A stretch of DNA of 64,000 nucleotides. It comes from Chlorops oryzae. Taxonomy: Eukaryota > Arthropoda > Insecta > Diptera > Chloropidae. Location: NCBI GenBank assembly GCA_020466095.1, contig CM035807.1, positions 44,795,100 through 44,859,099 of the forward strand, written 5' to 3'. The position numbers and the translations under genes are program-made. Below, one piece after another: positions 43,088 through 53,043 of the stretch. The notes under the pieces were generated by a model. The model ran no database searches. It saw only the letters and a list, made by a program, of their open reading frames with translations, and was not told the origin of the DNA. How positions within the stretch are numbered: the first letter of the stretch is position 1; the number at the start of each line of letters is the position of its first letter.

Positions 43088-45802
43088 GCGTCTTAAAAAT
43101 TTGTGCGTGGAATTCGAACGGGCTAACCAAGCATAAACTGGAAATTCAAAATTTTTTAAATCACGAAGAAGTTGACGTAATGCTTCTTTCTGAAACTCAT
43201 TTAACAAATAAGATTTTCTTCTCAATCCCTGGTTATATTTCCTATCAAACTAACCACCCAGACGGCAAGGCGCATGGAGGCACTGGTATACTTATTCGTC
43301 GAAGAATCCAGCATTTTCCTTTAGATTCATATAGTTATGATTTCATTCAGGCATCAACAGTTTGCGTAATAATGAGAGGTAAAAATCTCGTTTTATCGGC
43401 GATTTATTGCCCACCTCGATTTAATGTAACGGAAAAAATGTTCGTGGACTACTTTGAGACATTGGGTGAAAAATTTATAGCAGCAGGAGACTATAATGCA
43501 AAGCATACTTTCTGGGGCTCCAGAACATGCAATCCTAAGGGTCAACAACTATACAAGGCAATTATTAATAAAAATAATTCTCTTGACTTTGTATCGCCGA
43601 GGCAGCCAACTTACTGGCCAACAGATCTTCAAAAAATTCCTGACCTCTTAGATTTCGGAATCACTAAGGGTGTTGCAAGAGAACTTATTTCAGCAAAAGC
43701 GACAACTGACCTCTCCTCCGATCATTCGCCTGTTATGTTCCTCTTACATAAGTTTCCAAAAGAAGTTGAAGGTCCTCTCAGCTTAACAAATCCAAGGACT
43801 AACTGGCTAAAGTACAAAAAGTATATAAGTTCCCACATTCATACAAATTACAAAATCGCATGCAATGAGCATATTGATGATGCCGTAATTGTTTTCAATT
43901 CTATACTAGAATCAGCAGCAAAAAATTCTACCCCATATTTTAAAAAAAGAATTAGGAAAACACTGACCAATATAGAAATCGAAAATCTCGTTGCCGAAAA
44001 ACGAAGATTCAGGCGCGAATGGCAACGATTCCGCTCGCCAATTGCCAAAGATAGACTAAAAGAGGCTGAAAAAAATCTTAGACTTGCTCTAGCTAGGAAT
44101 AAGGAAACTGAGAAACGTCATTTTATCCAGAACCTTACGCCCAGAGGCGTTAATCGAGAGTCCTTGTGGCTAGCGAGCCGCGGTTTCAAAACTCCAGTAT
44201 ATAGTGAGTCACCTATCCGTAGACCTAATAGTGGTTGGGCACGCTCCGACGAAGATAAAGCAACGGTCTTTGCATTGCACCTCAGTAAGGTTTTTCAACC
44301 AAATCCGAGCACTACTCAAATCAATCTCCCAATTCTAACTGAAAACGCCCACAGAATTCACATAAACATTAGACCAAGTGAAGTTAATAATTCCATAAAA
44401 CATTAAATGGTCTGTAAAAAAAGCCCCAGGGCATGATCTAATTACTTCAAAAATGTTAAAACAGCTACCTTCCGTTGCAGTATTATTTTTAACAGTCCTA
44501 TTTAATTCTATTATAAAGCACGGATACTTTCCAAAAGATTGGAAACGGTCGGTAATTAAAATGGTGTCTAAACCAGGAAAAGATCCTACCCAAGCTTCCT
44601 CTTATAGACCAATTAGCCTCCTCCCTTGCCTCTCAAAGTTATTCGAAAAAATATTGCTAACCAAATTAACACCATTTCTTCAAGAACAGCATATTGTTCC
44701 CTCCCACCAATTTGGATTCAGAAAACATCACGGCACTATTGAGCAAGTTAATCGTATTACGAATGAAATTCGACTTGCATATGAACATCGCGAATACTGC
44801 TCAGCAGTATTCCTAGACATCCAGCAAGCTTTCGATAAAGTTTGGCATGAAGGATTGTTATATAAAATTAGAAGCTTACTTCCTGCAAATGTCCACGCGA
44901 TATTTGAGTCATACCTAGAACATACAACGTTCCAAGTAAAACATAACTCGTTCACAACAAAAACTTTTGAAATTAATGCAGGAGTCCCTCAAGGGAGTGT
45001 TGTTGGGCCTTTTCTTTATCTTTTGTATACAGCAGATATTCCAAACAGCGATCGAGTATCGATTTTGACATTTGCTGACGACACAGCGATATTAAGTCGT
45101 CACAAGGATATAAGTGCGGCAACTTCTAAGCTCCAAAACCACCTCAACGAAATCCAAGACTGGCTAACTAAATGGCGAATTCAAATAAATGAGCTTAAAT
45201 GTCGGCATATAACTTTCACGCTCAACAGAAAAGCTTCTCCGGATATTTTTCTGAACAACATACGCATCCCTCAATGTGAAGAAGTTACCTACCTCGGAAT
45301 TCACTTAGACAAAAGATTGACATGGCGCAAGCATATCGAGGCCAAGAGAACGCAAATTAAACTAAAAGCCAAAAGCTTGCACTGGCTAATAAATAACCGC
45401 TCTCACCTAAAATTAGATTTTAAAGTCCTTCTGTACAAGCAAGTCATAAAGCCAATATGGACGTATGGTCTGCAATTGTATGGATATGCGAGCGCTTCAA
45501 ATATTGACATTCTGCAGAGAGCACAATCCAAAATCCTAAGAACTATTACAGGAGCTCCTTGGTTTATTACAAATGAACGCATCCATAGAGAGCTCAACGT
45601 AGAACTGGTTAAAATGGAGTTCGCCAAAGTCAAAGAAAAGTATTTTTGTAAACTGCAAGCACACGTGAACCCACTCGCGCGTAGACTATCAAATCCAACT
45701 CACCATTCGAGGCTCAAAAGAAATGATCGGCCAGCGGCCCCAAGTCATACTTTACAACAGGTGCAATCCATGCACATTCATCAACACAGCTTTCCTAGCT
45801 GA
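43084..45802 (+). pseudogene. Jockey ORF2 endonuclease/reverse transcriptase, one frameshift, copy 2
   Basis: Frame 1 is open 43084-44406: CAWNSNGL, LLSETHLT (catalytic Glu), AAGDYNAKH, SSDHSP and the linker up to SEVNNSIK. Frame 2 is open from about 44399 to 45802: KKAPGHDLITSKM, SYRPISLLPCLSKLFEK, QFGFRKHHGTIEQV, FLDIQQAFDKVWHEGL, AGVPQGSVVGPFLYLLY, TFADDTAILS (catalytic, about 45070), YLGIHLDKRLTWRKH, and a thumb with the LQRAQSKILRTITGAPW motif. A one-base insertion near 44395-44401 would account for the shift. All catalytic motifs remain. The shift lies next to A runs, so an assembly error is possible. Confidence 0.9.
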
Positions 45803-46014
45803 TCGTCATCTCGGTGGGTGCACTCCATGCACCCTTGCAATCCACGCACACCCTAGCTTCTTAAAATCGTCGTTTCCGCAAACAACACCGTCAATACTAC
45901 ATGTGTTTCTTCACACATCAGCAATTCCTGTTTGCAATCCTCTGCTTTACCGTTTCATCGAGCTTCTTATGCTCTCCAACACCGACTCAATTACATGTGA
46001 TCCTACACACACAT
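45761..46014 (+). repeat. Four small hairpins in the Jockey 3' UTR, copy 2
   Basis: Inverted motifs at 45761-45775 (GTGCA/TGCAC, loop ATCCA), 45816-45834 (GGGTGCA/TGCACCC, loop CTCCA), 45901-45918 (ATGTGT/ACACAT, loop TTCTTC) and 45995-46014 (ATGTG/CACA, loop ATCCTA). Copy 1 has four motifs in the same region with other stem bases. Confidence 0.7.
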
Positions 46015-46213
46015 CATAAAAGCCCAGTCTTCTTAAGCCGAGGCCCGTAATTACCCAAAAATTACATTCATAAACGTTTCTATAAGTCGGAATATGCTCT
46101 GTGATATGTAATTGTGTTAAATTAGGTGTAAGATTTTAAAAGTTATTGATAGACTCCTATCCTAAAGGAGTGATCCAATAAATAATATATAATGTTTAAA
46201 AAAAAAAAAAAAA

Positions 46214-46225
46214 CTTGTCACAAGC
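46214..46225 (+). repeat. 12-bp target site duplication, right copy
   Basis: ACTTGTCACAAG, identical to 41320-41331. Confidence 0.93.
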
Positions 46226-46975
46226 GTCATCATACGCTTCTACATCGGGAGGTTTCCAATTCGCTCCAAACACGGTTAACGACGTGTTTGGCAGCAGGGA
46301 TGACGAGCGTGTTGCTGGGCACCGCGATGGTGCGATTGGTCCATGCGGATAAAATCTATTAAACTAGAGCGCTCTTAGATTCAGGTTCTGAAGGAACGTT
46401 ATATTCAAAGGCGGCTTTAACGGTCTTCGCTGCCGGTATGTGCGTCCGTTAGTGGAGTAGGCGTGGCGACGAATATTATGTCGCGGCACTCGTGTAAAAT
46501 TGCGATAGGGTCGCCTATATCTGCTGATGTTCGTATTGAGACGACCACGTTAGTTTTGGCAAAAATCAAAGGGGATCTTCCGACCACGTTAGTTTTGGCA
46601 AAAATCACCGGGGATCTTCCGTCCTGCACCATAGACAAGACTCATTTTTCGACTCTGCCTAATATTCGATTAGCAGATAAAAATTTCGCGACGCAACCGA
46701 CCATTGATGTACTCATCGGAGCCGATTTGCTTCCTAGTGTTTTAAAGGATAACATTAAACGGAATATTTGTGGCTCCTTAATAGCGCAAGAGACCGTTTT
46801 CGGTTGGATTCTGGTGTGTCCCATCCTGCTCCAAAGATCTGTTTCCATAAAAACGAATGTTTGTCTTTGCGATAGAGTTGGAAGAAGATTCTTATTGTGA
46901 GGAGTTGTTCAAGAGAACTACTAAGAGAAATAGCGACGGTCGCTGTATGGTCGTGCTAAAACTGCGAGTGCAAGT
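46226..46975 (+). pseudogene. BEL/Pao gag end, protease and pol start
   Basis: Resumes with the HHTLLH half of the zinc knuckle at about 46228, then RALLDSGSEGTLYS (46368-46410, the protease active-site Asp), LPNIRLADKNFATQPTIDVLIGADLL (46650-46730), LIAQETVFGWILVCP (46780-46820), and YCEELFKRTTKRNSDGRCMVVL (46898-46962). These are standard BEL/Pao pol signatures. A 39-40-base repeat (ACCACGTTAGTTTTGGCAAA) is duplicated at 46545-46625. Stops and shifts break the frame, and it ends at about 46975 before the reverse transcriptase core. Confidence 0.85.
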
Positions 46976-47254
46976 GGCATTTTCACAAAAATTTCAAAAC
47001 AATTGGTAACTTTCATAAAAATATTTCTTTTAAATTTGTTTTTTTTTTTTGTGTGTCATTTTTTGTTTTTTGTTGAAATGACGAATGATCGGGCTGCCAC
47101 TTGAAGTTCGAATTTCTTCAAGCAGCATTCATTTTGATCGAAATCCAGCACATGTCGAATTGATTCGATCGAATTGTAAAACGAAAAAGTGAAAATATTC
47201 GTTCGGATTCTAGCACATGCCCGATTAAATATAACCCAAATAGTGATTAAGTAA
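46976..47254. other. No gene recognised
   Basis: AT-rich spacer between the broken BEL pol and the next MITE. Confidence 0.4.
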
Positions 47255-47255
47255 A

Positions 47256-47425
47256 GGGGGCATTTACACATTTGACAATTTTGTCAAAATCTATGTCAAA
47301 ACAATCTTCAAAAAGTGTACACGTAAGAATTTTTGACATCAAAATCGTTTATTGAATTGAAAAAACATTTTAAATTTTGAAGTCAAATTTTTTTGATGTC
47401 AAACGTCAAAATTGTAAATGGGCCC
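47256..47425. mobile_element. 170-bp Harbinger-like MITE
   Basis: The ends GGGGGCATTTACACATTTG and GTAAATGGGCCC are inverse to each other apart from small gaps, with ACAATTTTG/CAAAATTGT also inverse inside. TAA flanks both sides (47252-47254 and 47426-47428). GGG ends with a TAA/TTA duplication suit PIF/Harbinger. No ORF. Confidence 0.65.
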
Positions 47426-47428
47426 TAA

Positions 47429-47970
47429 GTCCAATAGAAGTAAGAACAAAGCAAGTTTTGTAGAAAACTCACAACTTTTCGACGTTTAGCCAGATTTTGC
47501 CAGAATTTGGACCACAAATTTTTTGAATAGAGTATGTAGCTCTTGAGAAAATGCTCTTCTGGAACGAAGAATTTGGTTTTGCGGTGTTAAAATGTTAAAT
47601 CGTGGAAATACTATTTGAGAATCTCATTTTTGTTGGCAAAGAAAGTGCTCAACTGGGAGCTTCTCAGACATTCCGGATCGGATTTAAAAAGATTTTATAC
47701 AAATTTTTACTCTCAACGTTACGTTTTTCCGTGCAAATACTTTTACATTTGTAATTTTGTAACATCTCCACTCATTGCTAGGGCCACTCTAGTTTATACT
47801 TTGCGGGAAGACTTTAACACATTATCAAAACAAGTAGCTTAGCTTGAAAGTGCTCAATAAAATGTTGAGGACACCAAAGCTGAAATTAGTTATTTTTTTT
47901 ATTAATATTATACCTTAGGATTGTAGAATCTTCCCGACTATCCTTAGTCGTAAACCGGCTGCGCCATAAA
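47429..47970. other. No gene recognised; primer-binding region at its end
   Basis: AT-rich sequence. On the minus strand directly after the LTR border is TTTATGGCGCAGCCGG (about 47955-47970), which resembles primer-binding sites of the TGGCGCAGTCGG kind used by 17.6/297-like elements. No gag follows. Confidence 0.45.
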
Positions 47971-48975
47971 TGTTGCGTGTCTGCTGGGGAGAAAGGACAT
48001 CTATCATGCGCCAACGATGAGCTAAAGTCTTTTTCCAATTAAAACACTGACTTTATTCTGTTCCAATAATGTTTCTTTATTAAAGTCTTTAATAATTCTA
48101 TTCTATCTTACTTTACTGCCCTAATTCCCTAGCTAACACTGAGATCCATACTTTGTCGTCCTGGCTCGTAAGTAGGTGCGCCAAAGTTGAGATCTTCTTA
48201 ATACTTCGAATGCTAATCGATGATAAGTCCATTTTGTCAATCGAACTTCGCTTTTATAGTCCGATATTGCTCCGTTCGCAATATCGATAGTTGCTAGCGT
48301 CATAGATTTCTTCCTCAGCTAAACTCCCCGCAAGCGTCCCTTGGTCACCGTCTATTCTGCATTTCGGCGTTTTCCGGCGATTGCATAAGTGCCGTTATCT
48401 TCTATTTTCGTCGTGCCATGTATTTACAATCAGCTAAACATGCCGATCACTCCAAAACCCATTCGACATATGTACGGTTTAATGCAAGCCAAGTGCACAC
48501 ACAAAAAGACGTACATAACGAAATGCAATACGAACAAGCAAACGCCTGCCGCAAACATCCCTTGTTTGTGTGTGGTCCACATGCTGACTCGGCGGCTCGT
48601 GTTCTTTCGCCTTTCGTCTGCCTGCTTTCCCTTTCGATCGATGGCCTTGAACGATCGATTCTCGGTTGACATTGATATCGACGGTCTGTTTGTCATTACA
48701 CGACTCTGTTGTTGTTGTTGCCGTCTCCGGTAACAGTGTCTCTTTTTATGACTTCGGGCGCCGACCGTTGTTGCTTTGTTGAGGCGTTCGATTTCATGCT
48801 CGCTCGTGCTGTTGTTGTTCGAGGTGTTAGGTTTCGAGCTCAAACGGTGCCGTTGCATTTGTTTACGATGCATTATTTATTGCACTGCTTTTGGCTTAGC
48901 GCTGATAGCGTGCCGTTGACGATAGAGCTGGCAGCGTTACGTTAGCGTGTGACGTGACGGTTTTGACTCACAACA
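47971..48975 (-). mobile_element. LTR of about 1 kb (minus), internal region lost
   Basis: On the minus strand it starts TGTTGTGAGTCA (48975) and ends ACGCAACA (47971), so TGTTG...CAACA borders. It carries a TATAAAAG box (plus 48251-48260 as CTTTTATAG) and AATAAA signals at about 48050-48085, in the right order for U3, R and U5, followed by a primer-binding-like TGGCGCAGCCGG. Several frames cross it, but none has protein character. Confidence 0.6.
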
Positions 48976-50284
48976 CTACTCAAGTCATAAAAAATGAAAA
49001 TGTTGCCATCGCTAGTGAACTTCGTATTTACGGGGGTTCCAACTATGGAGAATGAAAATTAACATGCACTTTTCGAGTCGATTTGGGTTGCTTCAAACAT
49101 ACCAACGTTTGATATACACAGCACACGTCGTCTTCGTAACTACAAATTTAAAAATAATGATAACACAACAGATCTATCTATATTGGTTAAACTGAGCTCA
49201 ACTCACGGAAAAGCCAAGTCCATTGTTCAGCTGATAATTTTCGAAAGTTAAAAAAACGCACGATTTCACTAAACGACATAGATATGCCTATAGATATACC
49301 GATGTACTTAAATGAAATCTTGACGCAAACAAATCATAAAATACTTCCTACAGCTGTTCGTATCAGAAAACAGAAACTTATCTGGGCACCCTATTCACGG
49401 CGAGGCATTGTTTGTGTGACGCCAAATCAAGTCAGCGATGCAAATGTTTTTTTACTCTTTACACCAGGTGCAACAGTTTGGAAATAATGGGTTTCGTAAT
49501 TAAGTGTATTCATATTTTGTAATGTTTATTATTGTCTTAAGTTTTTCAATGCATTTTAAACTGTTTCAAAATATCAAATTCATTTCAAAGTGTTACTATC
49601 AGATTTATTCTAATGGTTATTATACTGCTATTCCAATTGCATAATTGTCGTTTTTTGCTCTCCATAGCCAGCTTTTTTTATAACTTTTTATATGTGTTTT
49701 ATAAAACGGGGTGTTATATTCCATGGGCTGTCCACGAACCATGTTTCGAGTTTTGACTTAGCAGAAATCTGGCCGTAACATATGGCTATTTCCAGGTCAT
49801 CGTACGTCGCATTCGTACGCCAATAGAGTGGAAAAGATTGTACAATATTTGGAGAAGCCCCAGAAAATGATGTCGTTATGTTCCAATCAGAGGGTTAGTC
49901 ATATGAAAAAAAAAACCTAAGCAGATTGAAAATCTTGAAGTCAAAAATATCGAGCGAAACAAGGCTATATCGTACGTGACTAAAAACGGAAGTAGTTTTG
50001 AGGTACTCCTAAAAATATGCAAAAATCTGCGAATTGTTGAATTTTATTAATTTTTTTGAAGTGAATACTTCTATAGGCGCGTTGAGCAGGGAGCAAAGCT
50101 TTAGGTTCAAAATGCATTTGTACATGTTGTAACGCGTCACGCTCCTCGTATACGTATATCTCGGTTATATTAGTGTGCGTAGCTTTCAGTGAGGAGCATT
50201 TCTAAAAAGTTTTATTTGATTCGTCGACGTAACACCCCAGTCGGCAATTTGATATTCCATGAATATCTTCTTTTGGGAATTCAT
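48976..50284. other. No gene recognised
   Basis: Intronic AT-rich sequence. A 67-codon frame at 49284-49487 has no family resemblance that I recognise. Confidence 0.4.
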
Positions 50285-50384
50285 NNNNNNNNNNNNNNNN
50301 NNNNNNNNNNNNNNNNNNNNNNNNNNNNNNNNNNNNNNNNNNNNNNNNNNNNNNNNNNNNNNNNNNNNNNNNNNNNNNNNNNNN
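50285..50384. other. Assembly gap, 100 N
   Basis: Exactly 100 N, the usual placeholder for a gap of unknown size. It lies within the clbn intron, so the intron length and the neighbouring element structure are not certain. Confidence 0.99.
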
Positions 50385-51021
50385 CTAACCCTTAAAGTCC
50401 ACATTCTAGTCGCTGTTGCCGCTTGATGAGTACAGCCGATTCGAATTGAGACTTTGAAAACTAAAATGCAAGTCCTCTTCCAGATATCGATCATTTGCTT
50501 ATATAGGGAGAAAGTGTCTCGTCTTCACTTTCTCGCTGCCATTCCATAATCTGGAACATCTTTGCTGTGTCGCAATCCTATTTCGAAATCGATCATTTCG
50601 CAATCTCTCGTTGCTGAAGTTCTAGCTGTTGTTGTTGTTTATTATTGTTGACCCACTTTTATGCTCTAGTTCAATATCCGCAAGTTTCCGAAAATGCAAA
50701 CGTTGCTGTTATTCTTGATCGTCGTTCTCGCTGATCGTCGTTCTCGCTGACCGTCGTTCTCGCTGACCGTCGTTCTCGCATGTCGTCGGTCTCACCCTTC
50801 GCCGTTCGTCTGTTTGTCGTTTGCGACTGATCATGTTTCATCACTTGCTGCGGTTATTGGCTTCGACTTCGCAATTGTCTTGGTCGGTTGTTGTTGTTCT
50901 AAGCGATATAGACATAGGAGAAAAAATTTATGCTGCAATTAATTCGCGAATTTGTCAACATCAAACAATGACAGATGAAGAGGAAATAATAACACTACAC
51001 AACAAAATCGAACTTTTTGCG
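50385..51021. other. Low-complexity region with a 16-bp minisatellite
   Basis: Apart from the minisatellite at 50716-50779 and GTTGTTGTTG runs, no feature was recognised. Confidence 0.45.
50716..50779. repeat. 16-bp tandem repeat, four units
   Basis: TGATCGTCGTTCTCGC twice, then two units with TGACC in place of TGATC. Simple tandem duplication. Confidence 0.9.
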
Positions 51022-52122
51022 TGCCTTTGACTTGAAACCAATTTTTTGTTGTAGTATTTGTTTCGCTGAATCTAAATATATGCTTAAAATTTGAAAGTTA
51101 ACTCGCGTTTTTCAAATATCTTTAACCCTTTCAGCCCCGAATTTTAACCTGCTGTCTAATACCATTATTTTCGACTCAAAACGAAAGGTGGTGGTGAGTT
51201 GATGAGCCAGGCGAAGCTTTGAGTTGTTTTGATCCATCATATTGGTGCTGAAATAAATTATCTCCAAACAGAAAAAGGACTATAACTTTTTGAACAACCA
51301 ACAAAATTACAAAAATTTTCTTTTTTCTCATTTTGTGTTATATTTGCGCTTCAAGTCCGCAAAAATTAATAGTAATCAAAATTATTTTTAATCAAAATAA
51401 CCAATTACTATAAAGTCATTACCTTTGAAAAAATTTAAAATTTTAACTATTTTCTACATGTCCACACTCTACGGCAAACAAATTCGAAATAAAAGGATTT
51501 TCTTTGTAAAATTGTAAGGTATTTTTTTCTTAGACAATTAGTCGACCGCACTTTATTAAAATCAAAAAATTGTTCTGCATCACATAGGCGTAACTGCAAA
51601 AAGAAGGAGGACGTTCGAATGTTGCTTATATGCAACATTGGGGTCGAAAGGGTTAAATATTTTCTGGCGAAAAAAGTCGTCTCATTTTTTCTACAAACCC
51701 AATTAAAATAAAAACAACTCATCGGATTTTTTTCTTGGTCTTGAAATGCTCTTAGAAATCCACTCTTTTACTTAAGATAGCCTGAACTTGAATATGGAAT
51801 CTTTTTCGGAAATAATATGGGCTTGAAATTAAGTTTTTGTACAAAGTTGTTAAATCGAACTAGAGCGCCTAAGCTGTTGAACCGATTTCATCCACATGTA
51901 TGAGGGATATGCTGTATTTTTACTCTGCTTTCATATGAATTAAAGATTTTTTGAAACGGTCGAACGATAATGGGGCTACGACTAAAATATATTGACAAAA
52001 AATCGCAAAACCTTTCCTAGCGAATATTTAAAAAACGCGAGCTAACTTTCAAATTTTAAGCATATACTTAAATTCAGCGAAACAAATACGACAAAAAACA
52101 AGTTGGTTTCAAGTCAAAGGCA
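51022..52122. mobile_element. 1.1-kb element with about 100-bp terminal inverted repeats
   Basis: The left arm 51022 to about 51120 and right arm about 52021-52122 are inverse to each other (ends TGCCTTTGACTTGAAACC, with small indels). No transposase frame lies inside. A target duplication could not be seen. Part of the inside (about 51890-52020, GATATG...CTTTCATATGA...GGGGCTACGAC...TATTGAC) aligns loosely with the 1.33-kb repeat unit at 31-34 kb. Confidence 0.7.
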
Positions 52123-52392
52123 AATTTAGTGTTGAGCAGTGTAATTAATTGTCAAAACTTTGTGCAGCCAGCAATATATTTCAATAATAAAATAATAAAA
52201 TACTTAACATATAACATGCATATAAAGACTGTCCCAGAAATAACTGTCCTTTTGTTTTTTTTTATTGCAAAAAAACCAATGATGTTTTTTTAAAACTTCT
52301 TTCAGTTTATTATTACGTGAACATTACAAAATAAATAAAAATTTTAATTACACTGAAAAAAATACACTTAAAAAAAATTATACACCTTTTGA

Positions 52393-53043
52393 TTAAGGGC
52401 CTCCATTAGGTTTTTTTACCGACCTTTCGTTCACCTTAGTGTATGCCCGACGCCATTTATGTCGAAATATTTCGATGTTCTTCGCAATTTGTTTGGTCTT
52501 CTTAAGGTTCCTTTTCATTAAAGCCCAATATTTTTCGATTGGACGAAGTTCGGGGCAATTCGGAGGATTTGCTTCTCTTGGTACCACAGCGACATTATTG
52601 GCTTGGTACCAATCCATCGTTCTCTGGGCGTAGTAAGATGTTGCTAGGTCAGGCCAAAATAGTACTGAACCTTGGTGTTGACGTATAAAAGGCAGCAAAC
52701 GCCGGTCCAGACACTCTCTGATGTAAATTTCGGTGTTGATTGTGCGATCCGTCAAAAATTCCTTACTTCGAAGGCCACATTTGCAAATGGCCTGCCACAC
52801 CATGTATTTCTTTGGAAATTTGGTATGTTTGTCGGTGGTAAATTTAGAGGATGCTCCACCCCTTCTGACCGCAATATAATATCCGTGTCCAGGTAACTGC
52901 TTGAAATCCGCTTTGCAATACGTTTCATCGTCCATGATCACGCAATCAAATTTGAACAGGTAATCGCGATACAGTTTTCGAGCCCTCCTCTTGGCTTCGG
53001 AGTCCTTTTCTTCTGACCTATAAATTTTTTTAAATTGGTGCAC
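52393..53043 (-). pseudogene. DD37E transposase, N-terminus lost
   Basis: The minus-strand frame from about 53043 gives FKKIYRSEEKDSEAKRRARK, MDDETYCKADF (first catalytic Asp), YMVWQAICKCG, SVLFWPDLATSYYA (second Asp) and NPPNCPELRPIEKYWALMKR (Glu). I count 37 residues between the second Asp and the Glu, so DD37E. The first part of the 229-codon frame (to about 53043) is not transposase but out-of-frame gypsy gag sequence, so the DNA-binding domain is missing and this copy is inactive. Confidence 0.85.

Larger units (their letters stand above)
41332..46213 (+). mobile_element. Jockey-clade LINE, copy 2 (full length, nearly intact)
   Basis: Full-length element of about 4.88 kb, bounded by a perfect 12-bp duplication of BEL gag sequence. 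It starts GTGTCGCCCCATTC and ends with a run of about 16 A (46198-46213). ORF1 is open and ORF2 has a single frameshift near 44395-44412. Copy 3 (61815 onward) has the same 5' end. The exact borders show where this family begins, which helps date and classify the other copies. Confidence 0.95.

Noticed and set aside
48389..48945. Open frames of 78-147 codons on both strands
   Set aside because: They overlap each other within the LTR at 47971-48975 and lack any family resemblance.
50186..50494. Frames running through the N gap
   Set aside because: They are open only because N codons are not stops.
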